DNA from: Pinus tabuliformis
Taxonomy: Eukaryota; Streptophyta; Pinopsida; Pinales; Pinaceae
DNA length: 64,000 nucleotides
Reading direction: 5' to 3'
Assembly (NCBI GenBank): GCA_031772625.1
Contig: CM062819.1
Coordinates: 1,236,325,897-1,236,389,896, forward strand
In this document: in pieces, positions 22,361 to 33,177 of the stretch
Layout of the letters: each line of letters starts with the position of its first letter
How positions within the stretch are numbered: the stretch's first letter is position 1
Notes under the pieces: generated by a model
Seen by the model: the letters and a program-made list of their open reading frames with translations, nothing else
What the model was told of the DNA's origin: nothing
Databases searched by the model: none
Made by a program: the position numbers and the translations under genes

Positions 22361-24062
22361 GTGGGAGAAGTATGCTTAGGGAAGAGGAAGCACAAGTGGC
22401 TTCAAGATACCTTGCGCGAGGCCACATCAATTGCTAGGCCAAAGAGACAGGTTAGAGAGAGTAAACCACCTGAGCGGTTCTGTAGTTACATGGCATTGGT
22501 AACAAGCATTGTTGACTTCGAGCCTTCTAGTTATGAGGAGGCAACCAGCCAGCAGGTCTGGAGAGAGGCCATGATGGAGGAGTATTCTTCTATTATGAAG
22601 AACGATGTTTGGGAGGTAGTGCCGAGGCCTGAAGGTAAATCAGTTGTTACTTCCAGATGGCTCTACAAGATAAAGCATGCTGCAGATGGCAGCATCGAGA
22701 AGTTCAAGGCTCGATTTGTGGCGAGAGGGTTCTCACAGGTAGAGGGAGTTGACTATGAGGAGACCTTTGCTCCTGTAGCTCGGTATACATCTATTCGCTC
22801 CATTATATCGATTGCAGCAGAGATGGGTTGGAAGATCCACCATATGGATGTGAAGACTGCATTTCTCAATGGCTTCATTCAGGAGGAGGCTTAGATTGAG
22901 TAGCCGTAGGGCTTTGAGGTGCATGGGAAGGAGGCCCATGTATGCAGATTGAAAAAGGCACTCTATAGCATGAAGCAAGCTCCCAGAGCTTGGTACTTTA
23001 AGATCATACTTGCAGCAGTTGAGTTTCACAAAGAGTGAGGCTGATCCGAACCTATACTTCATTGTGGTGGGTGAGGAGCCTCTCATTCTGGTGTTGTATG
23101 TTGATGATTTGATCATCACTGGTGCAGAGAGACTCATTGAGGGCTGCAAGAGAGATCTTGCTTCAGAGTTTGAGATGAAGGATATTGGCTTGATGCATTC
23201 TTTTCTGGGATTGGAGGTGTGGCAGGAGGAGGGGCATTTCTTCCTGGGACAAGGGAAGTACATTGTGGATTTTCTTAGTAGATTTCACATGGAGGACTGC
23301 AAACCCATGTCTACACCTATGATCACTAATTGGAAGAAGCTTCACGCTTCTAATTCCGAGTTGGTGGATCCTACTCTATACAAACAGTTGATTGGTTGTT
23401 TGATGTGTTTGGTCAACACTCGACCAGATATATGTTTTGCAGTTAACACTATGAGTCAGTTCATGTGTGAGCCCAAGAGTGTGCATTGGGTGGCTGCAAA
23501 ACACATTCTTCGTTACTTGCAGCGCACTGTGGATTTTGGTCTGGATTATAGACAGGGTGATGGAGTGAGACTGGTAGGGTACACGGATTCAGATTGGGCA
23601 GGTTGTGCTTCAGATAGGAAGAGTACTTCCGGGTGTTGTTTTGGGTTGGGTTCGACAGTTGTGTTATGGATCAGCCGGAAACGATAGTCAGTTGCATTGA
23701 GTTCAGCTGAGGCAGAGTATATGGCTGCTAGTTTGGCTAGTTGTGAGGCCATATGGCTTTGCAAGATGTTGTTTGGTCTATTTGGTTAGGCATTGAGACC
23801 TTCAGTAATTTACTGTGATAATCAGAGTCGCGTAAAACTCACGAAGAATCTAGTTTTTCATGACAGGTCAAAGCATATTGAGATCAAGTATCACTTCATT
23901 AGAGACTATGTCCAAAAGGGCGCTGTCAAGCTTGAGTACATTTCCACAAATGAGCAGGTAGCATACATTTTCACCAAAGCCGTAGCACAGGGCAAACATG
24001 TCTACTTCAGAGACAAGATGGGAGTGGTGAGGAACACTTTCCTCGGTAAGAGGGAGTGTTAA
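22361..24062 (+). pseudogene. Copia E reverse transcriptase and RNase H
   Basis: RT signatures are YKIKHAADGSIEKFKARFVA, GVDYEETFAPVARYTSIR, MDVKTAFLNGFI and [14 protein letters not shown] (catalytic YVDD). RNase H follows with [32 protein letters not shown] and a C-terminal stretch with HIEIKYHFIRDYVQKG. Broken in a few places. Confidence 0.85.
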
Positions 24063-25067
24063 AATTTGGGTACCAGAGGACAAGTGGTTCCCTAAGGCTT
24101 TGATCTTTGGCCTAGGGAAAAGTTTCCAAATTTATCTTTTACTTTTCTCCTAAAGTGACTTTATAAGTGGTAAAGTCAATTTAATTTAAAAGTGACTTTA
24201 TAAGTGGTAAAGTTACATTCTAATTTAAAAGTGGCTTTATAAGTGGTAAAGTTACATTCTAATTTAAAGGTGACTTTATTAAAGTCAATGATGAATTAGA
24301 AAGTGAAAAAGTGACTATGGAAATAAAAGGTTAAGTGGGTCTTTATTTAAGTGGGCGAGTTAAAAAATAGAAAGTGAGAATTAAATGCATATTTATTCTT
24401 ATTCCTAGATCTAAATGAATCTTAGGCATTAGATCTTCGGGCAAACCAAAATGGCATTTAGAGAATAAAAGGAGAAGAGAAGAGGAAAAGACTAATTCAT
24501 TCTTTCATGAGAATTTGAGAGAAAGAGAAGAGATAGCAAGGAGAAAATTTTTGAGTAGTGAGGAAGTGAAGGAGAGCAGCAAGAAGACGTTTCAGCAAAT
24601 CTGGGCAACAACATTTATTGGCATGCATATCAAGGCAAAACCGTACAGCAGGAGAAAGGCATAGATATTGTGGAAGAGGGACATCATAGAAATCAAGGAA
24701 GAGGGACAACAGCAAGGGCATGAATTTCAAGATAGATTTGGGAACGAATTTCGAGGCAGGAGTGCTGTTGAAATCCATATGGTCCGTACAGTATGTACAA
24801 CAAGTTCTGGTCACATTTTTTGAGGCTGGCCGTACAACATTCAATGTTGTTTTATTGCTGGAAATTTTTTGTTTTGGATATTTGCTGATTGGCACGATTT
24901 TCGAGGCGGAGTTCAAGCACGAAAATCGAGATAAGTTGTAATTTGTGGTTGCTGGAATTTTTATTGTGTATTTCAGTCTTTGTAAAAGCATTTTCAGAAA
25001 TAAAGAAGAGCTCTCAAACTGGTTTTCCCCAAGAGTTGTAGGGGGTTTTTCCAGGGTCACATTGACA
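24057..25067 (+). repeat. 3' LTR of Copia E
   Basis: Starts TGTTAAAATTTGGGTACC and ends GGGTCACATTGACA. The same 38 bp subrepeats lie at about 24151-24275. Confidence 0.85.
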
Positions 25068-25290
25068 AAAAATCACTGTGTTATTTTCTGTGTGTGGCTG
25101 TCATAATTTTGCTGTGTTTTATTTCTGCAATTTCAGCAGTTGTGAAATCTCTAAATTTGTGTTTTCAAAAAATTATTGTCATTTCCAGATTTTAAAATTT
25201 TTATTATGTTTGGATTTAAAACTAAATGCATGGAGTGATAAGGAAAAATGATAACCGGAGTGGGGGTTGAAATTTCTTCACAGGGCATCG
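25068..25290 (+). other. Unassigned stretch after Copia E
   Basis: T-rich, non-coding sequence (CACTGTGTTATTTTCTGTGTG... to GGGGGTTGAAATTTCTTCAC) between the right LTR of Copia E and minus-strand RT sequence of Copia C. It could be Copia C sequence or a 5' untranslated stretch belonging to the Copia E family. I cannot decide. Confidence 0.4.
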
Positions 25291-25339
25291 TAACAATCTG
25301 TACAATACTCCCTCTCGAACACTAATCACTCTTGTTGAG

Positions 25340-26340
25340 TCTATACTCGAGCCCTTAGGCCATACAAGAACCTGACCATTTGGTGACTGGAGCAAAAGCC
25401 TCCTCGTAGTCCACTACCTCTTTTTGGGAAAACCCTCTTGCCACAAACCTCGCTTGGTACTTCTTGATGCTGCCATCTGTTGCATGAATCATTGCCTGGG
25501 TAGCCTTTGCAATGGGTCTGTTCTTCCTTTCCGCAATTCCCATTCAGGAGGCCATGTAAAAAGGAAAAAAAATCATAGCCAAGCAATCATTTTTTGATAT
25601 CCAAAGCATACCATACAAAATAGAAGAACAAGAGGTTGACCAAAAATTCAAAGGAGTTAAGTAGTTATCTCTTGATTGAGGAAGAAGTTGTTGAGGGTTG
25701 TATGGAATTGTTGACTCCCTCTTGATCCTTGCCTCCCAACAAAAAATCATTGATGTCCTTGGAAGTATACTCTCCTTCTCTGACCTCAAAACCTTGATCT
25801 TCTTCCTTGTCAAGATTTCTACCTGAGCCCTAAACTTCTGGAACTTGTTGATGACCTCATCCTTGGCCTTAATGGGAAAAAATCATTATTGAATGTCAAA
25901 AGAAGTATTCTTTCCGAAGTCCATCTGCAATCTTATCAAGTTTAGATTCCTTTGTCTTCTTTTGAGGTTGATGTTCATCATCATCAACATCGGCTGTTGA
26001 TGCATGCTGCCTTTCCCTTCCTTCCTTTTTCTTCTGAGGACACTGGGAAGCATAGTGTCCAAAATCATGACAATTGAAGCACCTGACCTTTGACAAATCC
26101 TCCTTTTGATCCTGAATTGAAGCGGGGGTCTTCTACCTGTAATCATCTTATCGAACTTTCCAAAACTTCTACCTTTTCCTTTCTTTGCATGAGCTGCAAG
26201 TGCTTGAGTTTCTTCTTCTTGAGGTCTTTGCAAACTGCCCTTGGACAACAATTTGGCCTCCTCTTGGAAACACTCAGTCCATAGCTTATTAAAACTTGGC
26301 AAGCTTTTTGTGTGCACAAATTCCCTGAACAAATGGGTCC
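25340..26340 (-). pseudogene. Copia C RT, integrase and gag/CCHC remnants
   Basis: Minus-strand pieces of Copia C in the expected order from right to left: a CCHC knuckle CFNCHDFGHYASQCP (about 26040-26090), an integrase end with RIKRESTIPYNPQQ (25544-25813), and an RT piece with KYQARFVARGFSQKEVVDYE (25355-25543). Strongly decayed and internally shortened. Confidence 0.75.
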
Positions 26341-26343
26341 CAT

Positions 26344-27235
26344 TGTTGAATTTTGTGCCTATGGTCAGTCTTCATAATTAATATTTATTGATGTACTTGT
26401 AAAGCATGTTCTACATGCTCAAAAGAAATTATATTCCTTATGTATTTGTCAAAAGAAAAATTAGAAGGCATGTTCTTCATGACCTTCACTAAAGAAAAAT
26501 TTGAATTTTGGAATTTCGGTTTATGACTCCACAAGAAGGCCAAGTCGGCCCTCCTCCTTGTCAAGTCGGCTCAGCCCCAAAGAGGCACCTATTCGGCCCC
26601 CAAAAGGACTATATATATATATATATATATGCATTTGTTCTCTCTTCTAAAGTGCTATTCGGATCATCTGTTTTTATATCCCTGAGGCCAGCAACGATGT
26701 CAAGGAAGAAGGACGAATTCAAGGCTTGTATAAGATGAATCTCTCTCAAGGAAAGGATCGAATCTTTGTGATCTTTGTTGAAGGCTGAACCTCTGCACTG
26801 GACTAAACCTCTGTAAAGGGAACCGAATTTTATGGAAGGACGAGAAGACCTAATTCTAAAGCAGACCTAATTTTGTGGGCAGATATCTTGGAAGGTTGAC
26901 TTGAATTCTTGATGCAAATGTGACTCATCATCTTGCTGGTCAGTTTATGTATGGCTTTGAGGTCTCTTGTTGAATTGATTCTCTAAGGAAAGGATTGATG
27001 GGTTTTTAGTATTTACCCCATGTGGGTTTTCCCAGGGTAAATGCTTGTATTCTTGTGTGGCTGTCTCATGATCGTATTGGCACTTTTTTTTCTATATACT
27101 ATTAATATCTTCTACGTAATTACTTTATGATGAGCAATAAATACAAGCTGATGAATAATGAATGCAATAAAATATAAATTTAAGTAAATCATAAGAAGTA
27201 ATTACCAGTATAGAGGATACCTTGAAAAATCAACA
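26344..27235 (+). repeat. Solo Copia LTR (+), 892 bp, inside Copia C gag
   Basis: Starts TGTTGAATTTTGTGCC and continues TATGGTCAGTCTTCATAATT, then ends CTTGAAAAATCAACA. These are the same ends, in opposite orientation, as the LTRs of Copia F (35534, 46766). No internal element sequence is attached. TATATAT with a following CTCTCTTC near 26611-26650 marks its promoter region. No matching 5 bp duplication was seen. Confidence 0.75.
26611..26630. repeat. (AT)10 microsatellite
   Basis: Perfect AT dinucleotide run in the solo LTR. Confidence 0.95.
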
Positions 27236-27784
27236 TGAGAGTCACTGTAACAAGCTTTGTATCATCGATGTTATCTCCAATGGCTCTAAGTTCATCTCTC
27301 ATTTGAGAAATTCTCATAAAATAAGAAATAACAAAATCTGATCTAGACATCATAACCTTCTGAGAGTCTGACGTTGATGCCTCAAGGTTAGCTTCCTCCT
27401 AGTGTTGCTACTCTTGTACAATCCCACCAAAGCATCATACACTTCTTTGGCAGTCTTCAAACCAACAATATGAGGGATCAAGTGATCCTTTATGGAATCT
27501 ATCAAGATTCTTTTAGCATTGGATTCATTCTTTTTATGCCTGGCTTTTTCTTCAACACCCTCTGACTTGGAATAACTTTCTCCACATGATCTTGAATCTC
27601 ATTTTCTTCCAACACAAGGAGTATCCTAGTCTTTCAAGATCCGAAATTGGTGGCACCTTCCAAGCTGTCTTCTACTATGAGACTTGGCATCATTTTTGAC
27701 AAGAGATCCAATCAAGCTGCTAAATATTGTCTCTTAGGCTGAATTCAATTCAATGGCTGCTATTTCAAAAAATCTTTGATACCA

Positions 27785-28484
27785 TGTTGAATTTTCTATG
27801 CAAGAGTGCAATGGATACAATTTTCTGCCAGATAATTATTTCCTAATGATTTTATGCCTCTACTATCATTAAATAGTTACACTTCATAAAATCTCATCAG
27901 TAAATGCAGTGGGAACAGTAAAGATCATAGAAAGACATCCATGCACAATAGAGACAATAATTTTACCCTAGGAAACCGAACCTTGGTAGAAAACCCAACA
28001 ACTTTTCTTAGGAGAAATTATTCTTCAACAAGGTTTATTAATTAGATATTTGTATAGAATACCAGTCAAACTTGGCCAACCTGCTTTCCTTTGAGGTCAG
28101 TCCTGTTAGCCCTTCTTTATCCCTGTTTCACCTACTGCCAGCGTTCTTCCTGCGGCCTTCCTGCTGCTCCTGCGGCCTTCATGCGGCTCCTGCAGCTTCC
28201 TGCTCCACATCTGCCCCTGTCCACGAGGGATAAGAGAAATGATGAAGAGAGAGAAGAAACTTGCTCTTGCTTGGTGGAGAAAATGAGACATCACACCCTC
28301 TATTTATACTTGTCGAATGAGGTGAAATAACCCAAGGGACACACCCTTTCATAGGCTGGGCCAACTTGACTTTCCTGGGCCGACTTGTCACTTCAAATAT
28401 TAAATTTTTCATAATTCTTCTAGGCTGACTTGAAAACCATTTAGCCATACGACAATACCTCCCGATGCTACACAAAAATCAACA
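27785..28484 (-). repeat. 5' LTR of Copia C (700 bp)
   Basis: Begins TGTTGAATTTTCTATG after a decayed initiator-Met primer site and ends AAAATCAACA. Followed by the target duplication TGTTC. Confidence 0.85.
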
Positions 28485-28489
28485 TGTTC

Positions 28490-30019
28490 AACATATGGTT
28501 GAAGTGAATTCTTTGAAGGCTGGCATCCAAAATCGTAAATATACTAAATATCCTTCCCTGACAATATTAAAAGAAACTAAAACTACTGTTGGGGGAACTT
28601 GCAACTTAGAACACTGAATTGGGGCATAATAATAGTGATGTCATAAATAACCACAGACCTGTGGCACCCTTCCAAATTTATAACCTAGTCACTGTAGCAT
28701 GAAATACCCAACTGGGGGTGTTGAGTACATTTTAAATTGTGTTTGGAACAGATTAATTATTGCAATTGATTGTATGTGAATTCCAGGGTAGGGCAATTTG
28801 AATGAAAGTCCCACTGTTGAGCTATTAAACAACACCTGTTTTGAAATCACACCATTGCCATTCGTATCTACTGGGGAGGTTATGACCAGTCAACAATGTC
28901 CTTTCAAATTATAATATAAAAGGTTAACTGCCACCAATATTCATGCCAGTAAGGGAAGCTGTCATTCTTTTCCCAGACTGTTTGCCACTGGGGAGAAATC
29001 GTGAGCTGCCACTCCATTGTGTCTACATTGGAATAGCTTTACCGTGAAAAATCAGCCATTGATATTATTTCCACAGACACGTTTTTACTCTTTCTGCCTC
29101 AATTGTATACATTAATTTCCCATTCATTAGTAGAGTCACCTTTATTCGTATAGCCACCTTTTCATTAACTAGGCCACTTAAAAACATTCCTAAACGTCTC
29201 TTAAAAATATAAGGTTTCAAGTTTCAAGGAATTATAAGAGGTGAAAGTCAGAAGAATGAAGGATTTTTTTTACTCATTATAACAAAGGGTACAAGGGAAA
29301 TTATTGGTTGGAAGAATAAACGCACATTTATAAGGAATCTCATAAGAAGCATAACAAGAATGAGTAGAAAGTGACAATTGCATTAGCCCCCTTGAAGAAC
29401 TGTACCTTTGGCAGTGCTTCTGTTACTGTAAGGACTTGGTTGTAGCTACCATACAAAATCAATACAGTTTTTGAAGGTGCTTTTTTGCAGTCTGACCAGG
29501 GACCTGGCTTTTTTTTTTGAATAGAGGAATTGGCAACTAGGTGCGTCTCATACTCACATGACATGGGGTTGATTCCCACAGTTACCACTATAACCTCTAG
29601 TTGGAGGTCAGGCAGGTGGGACGCCTATGGGGTTTTGAAATGGTGACCATTATGCAAGGAGTGCCTTAACAGTGCATCCACTACCGACTGTTCTATGCCC
29701 CATGGGTTACAATCTGATTTATAACGATATGTAATATCAGAAGCATGTTATGGTTACCTACTTTTGCCTTGGTATAAATTGTTATTGCATTTCATGATAT
29801 TTTCATCTTTAGTCAAGCACAAACAGTGTTTTTAGGCTTATTGAATGCATTATAACCATTAGAAAAAAGCTAAGGTGGATACAATATCAAGCATTGGCAT
29901 AAAAAGTGGAAATAAACATTATATTCTTCTATTTAACTGCTATAATCTATTTATTGTTAAAGACAGCAAAATTTGGGTTCCATAAAACCGTAATATTTCA
30001 TTTTCTTGTTTTTTTCCAG
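28490..30019 (+). other. Gene-free stretch ending in a splice acceptor
   Basis: About 1.5 kb of single-copy-looking AT-rich DNA, part of the intron upstream of the first visible ATP synthase d exon. It ends in a pyrimidine tract and acceptor (CTTGTTTTTTTCCAG). A SINE-like piece lies at about 29509-29712. No further exon recognised. Confidence 0.6.
29509..29712 (-). mobile_element. Possible SINE-like retroposon
   Basis: A T-run (29509-29519) on the left would be an A tail of a minus-strand retroposon. To its right, GGTAGTGGATGCACTG and GGTCACCATTTCAAAACC on the minus strand resemble weak A and B boxes. Target duplications were not found; tentative. Confidence 0.3.
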
Positions 30020-30084
30020 GTGTTAAAATCCCAAAATATGTGGACAAAGTTACTCCTGAATATAAGCCAAAGTTTGAAGCACTG
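30020..30084 (+). CDS. ATPQ: ATP synthase d, first visible exon
   Basis: Acceptor TTTTTTTCCAG before it and donor GTGAGC after it. Encodes [20 protein letters not shown] and Leu; the first two bases complete a codon begun in the preceding, unseen exon (Gly if that base is G). Confidence 0.92.
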
Positions 30085-32347
30085 GTGAGCACCAGTAGAA
30101 TTAGTACCTTTTACAATCAGTGATTGATTAAGTTTGCATAAAGTAAATCATGTCAGGTTGCTCTCATGCTTGTTTATATTAGGAAAAAGCTGAACTAGTT
30201 TGACAAGTTCTTAACATGATGCCCATGTATCAGTCCATGGTAGGAAGTCTCCAGTTATTTTCTGTTTTCTGTAGTTTTCATTTGGTTGGTACTGGTCCTT
30301 TGTCAATGAAGTGGGCTCTTTCTTTGGCATAAGTACCATGATCAAGGGCTATCTATCCTGTCAAATCTATCCAGGACTTTCAACTGCACTTGTAAAATTT
30401 ATACATTTGCACCTATGGGCCATTGAGGTCACTGGGAATTTCACCTGGTTTGGATGGGGTAATTAACTATTTCAGTTGCACGAATGTGGCAATGTGTCTT
30501 TGGTGGGGGGGCGGTGGGGTGAGGAAGGGGTTAATCCTGGGACTAGGCACTGAAAACACTTTAACTGATCCCAGTTTCTGGGCATATGAAACATCTTTTA
30601 GATTTCTGCCATTATTTGCTGCTTTCTATGTATAATTCCTTCAGGTGTAATAAATCACCTCGTCACTTTTCAAATTGTGTGGTTTTCTTTTATTTTTCAT
30701 TTCTGCTTGGGATATTATCATATTTTCTTAAGCATTCCCATCACAAGGATTTATGAGACTTTCTTCTGATTTTAGCAATTTGCATGCTCTAAAGACTTAT
30801 TTTGTCATCCTAAACAAAGCCTATCGATTTGGATTAGATTAGAAGCCCTCTCCTGGAAAATTTTAATGGCTAGTATTTTTCTAAAAAAGTTTGGTGTTTG
30901 TTAATAAACCTTGCTAATTATCTATAAATATCTAAATAAGGACTTCGTTTTTAAAATTTTCTCCAAAAATCTCTAATTGATAATTTATGAACAAATGTAT
31001 ATTTAATCGGATTTCTGAACTCTAGATGATGTGACAGCTTGTAATTATTCTGAGTGTAATATTACTTATGGCAATAGAATGCTGAGAATTCTCTGTTGCT
31101 CAATATTTGGTTTTTAATTTGTGAAAATTATATTCAATGTTATTGTATTTGGAAAGTGCTTCATCTTTGGACGGGTTTATCTACTAACATCTTTCTTCAA
31201 TTGTTCTTTGCTTTTACAAATTTGGCCTGTGTTTCACTGTGTTTATTGTGCCTGTATTTGCATTTTTCTAACCCATGCTTACTACGTCATTTGTATATAG
31301 TATATTAATTCTTTGCCAGCTTTGAGTTAGATGCAGCAATTTTAGTTTGCTTCACTCTTTGATAGTTGAAAGGCTGCATGTTATGCATAAAAAATAAAAT
31401 AACCACCTGAGGCTATATTTAAGCCAGGGCCTTCATTGTAAACAATAAACATTCATATATATATATAAGTGTAAAAATATATATGTTGCACGAAACTTCT
31501 AAGAACTTGATGTTTTGGGACGTAACTGTACCCGAAACTCTGAAACTCAGTCAAAACTTGACCGAAACTCTACCATTATGTAATCATCTATGAGAGTTAA
31601 GATAGACTTGGTTTTCCTTCTAAATTGTCATCTATGGGTCTTATTTCCTTTTTTCTTGCAAGATAATGTGTTATTCACTTATTTATAGATTTCTTTTTAT
31701 ATATATAAACATATATGGCGTTTCAGCCAATGTTTCCGCTGACGTTTCCATTTTTGGGAGGTGACGTTTATAAACGTACCCATTTTGGAAACTCTGAAAC
31801 GTTTCGATGTTTCGCCCACGACACTGTCATACGATGCCATGTCAACCCAATTTCGCCACAGTACTGCCCTTTGTTCCCTATTTGCACCTTACATCCCGTT
31901 TGCGTCGCTGTCATAAGTTCTACAATCGGCCATGCTATTCTATTGTAGCCACCCTGTCATCTGCACACCACCCTGTCATCTGTGCTAAGATTCTTTAGTT
32001 GCTGCGTCCCTGTCGTCCAACTGCCATGGTCTCTGTCATCTGTGCTAAGATTCTCTAGCCGCCCCATCACTGTTGTCCAACAACGATAATCCCAGTCGTC
32101 TGTGTTACGATTCTCCACAAACTGATGTATACTTTGTTCACTGTTCGCCATAGCTACCCATCGCCATACTTACTGACCCTGCAACAGCTCTCAGACCTGT
32201 TGCTGTCATTATCACATATCACAGCCCTGATTGATCATGCGTCGCATCGTAAACTTATAAAAATTCGAATTAGTGGAAAGGTCATGTTTGTACTGTGTAG
32301 GTATTTTTTTTGGAAATTAGAGTTATATAAGTCTTATAATAAAGTTA

Positions 32348-32391
<44 letters not shown>

Positions 32392-33139
32392 AAACTGTAA
32401 GTAGCCTAGATCCATTTTAACTCCGTATCTACGAAGCACTGAGGGATCAAATCTATTTTCACTCTAAAAGAGGTTTGAATATCAAGGGAGCCTCTTGGCA
32501 CTGGGTAGATTCAGAGTTAGGCTGCATCTAGGTTGGTTTAATTATTAATAATTATAATTGTAAATGTAAGTATTAATTTATTGTTTTTTAATTTTTATTT
32601 CAAGTTTTATGTAATTTGTCCCAGTGAAAATGTTTTATTGTTAATTATAATTATTAATTATTAATTTAATTTTACTTTTATTTTGATAGAGTCAAAATGT
32701 TTACAAGACATCACAACATCTCTATCACACTGGGTTAGAGAGCGCCTCTCAGCACAATAATATATATTCCCACAAGTGACGTGATGGATGTTGACAATAT
32801 TGACAATATGCCTATATTCCTCATGGAATATACAACATTGTACCTGTGAGGAATATACTTATACTGTCAACATCCACCATGTCACTTGTGGGAATTGAAC
32901 CTTGGTGGGGAGGATTTCGTTTTGTCCTCCCAACCACTCGAGATAACCCCAATTGACTTATATATTTTCTGGATTTTTTCCAAGGAAATATCCAAGCAGA
33001 TCCACCCAAAGGGATCACATTCCACCAGCTTATTAGTAGAGCCTAACCCCAAGGGCATCATGGAGAATTGACCTCGTGACCTCCCATTAGCGAGGTGCTT
33101 TAGCGATGGGAACTCGACCAATTGAGTTAACCCACGAGG

Positions 33140-33177
<38 letters not shown>

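Larger units (their letters stand above)
19725..25067 (+). mobile_element. Ty1/Copia fossil E (+), inserted in Copia C pol
   Basis: LTRs of about 1 kb (19725-20727 and 24057-25067) bound a + strand pol region: protease and GAG-pre-integrase (20722-21438), integrase (21407-21913), RT (22361-23000) and RT-RNase H (23010-24062). A polypurine tract (GGTAAGAGGGAG) precedes the right LTR. Gag is not seen. The LTRs differ by about 5% where I compared them, so it is younger than its host Copia C. It is broken in a handful of places. No target duplication was recognised; the right border is discussed at 25068. Confidence 0.85.
13498..28484 (-). mobile_element. Ty1/Copia fossil C (minus), with nested insertions
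   Basis: A large old Copia flanked by TGTTC on both sides (13493-13497 and 28485-28489). It contains a 3' LTR (13498 to about 18428, interrupted), a repeat-rich 3' untranslated stretch (18590-19135), an RNase H tail (19140-19330), RT and integrase pieces (25340-25813), a gag/CCHC piece (25886-26340), further gag (27236-27780), a primer site next to 27785, and a 5' LTR (27785-28484). Inserted within it are a minisatellite, Copia D, Copia E and a solo LTR. Its own length is about 5 kb. Heavily broken. Confidence 0.85.
31561..32768. other. Non-coding stretch between chromovirus LTR and gag
   Basis: Contains GAAACTCTGAAACGTTTCG-like direct repeats (31530-31820), a 60 bp period tandem repeat (31973-32114), an AT microsatellite and AT-rich DNA. 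This looks like inserted material, since chromovirus leaders are usually short. No ORF supported. Confidence 0.5.

Noticed and set aside
33060-33140. Functional tRNA gene
   Set aside because: A- and B-box-like sequences are present but no full cloverleaf; repeated at 14527-14758 with flanking duplications, hence a SINE head.
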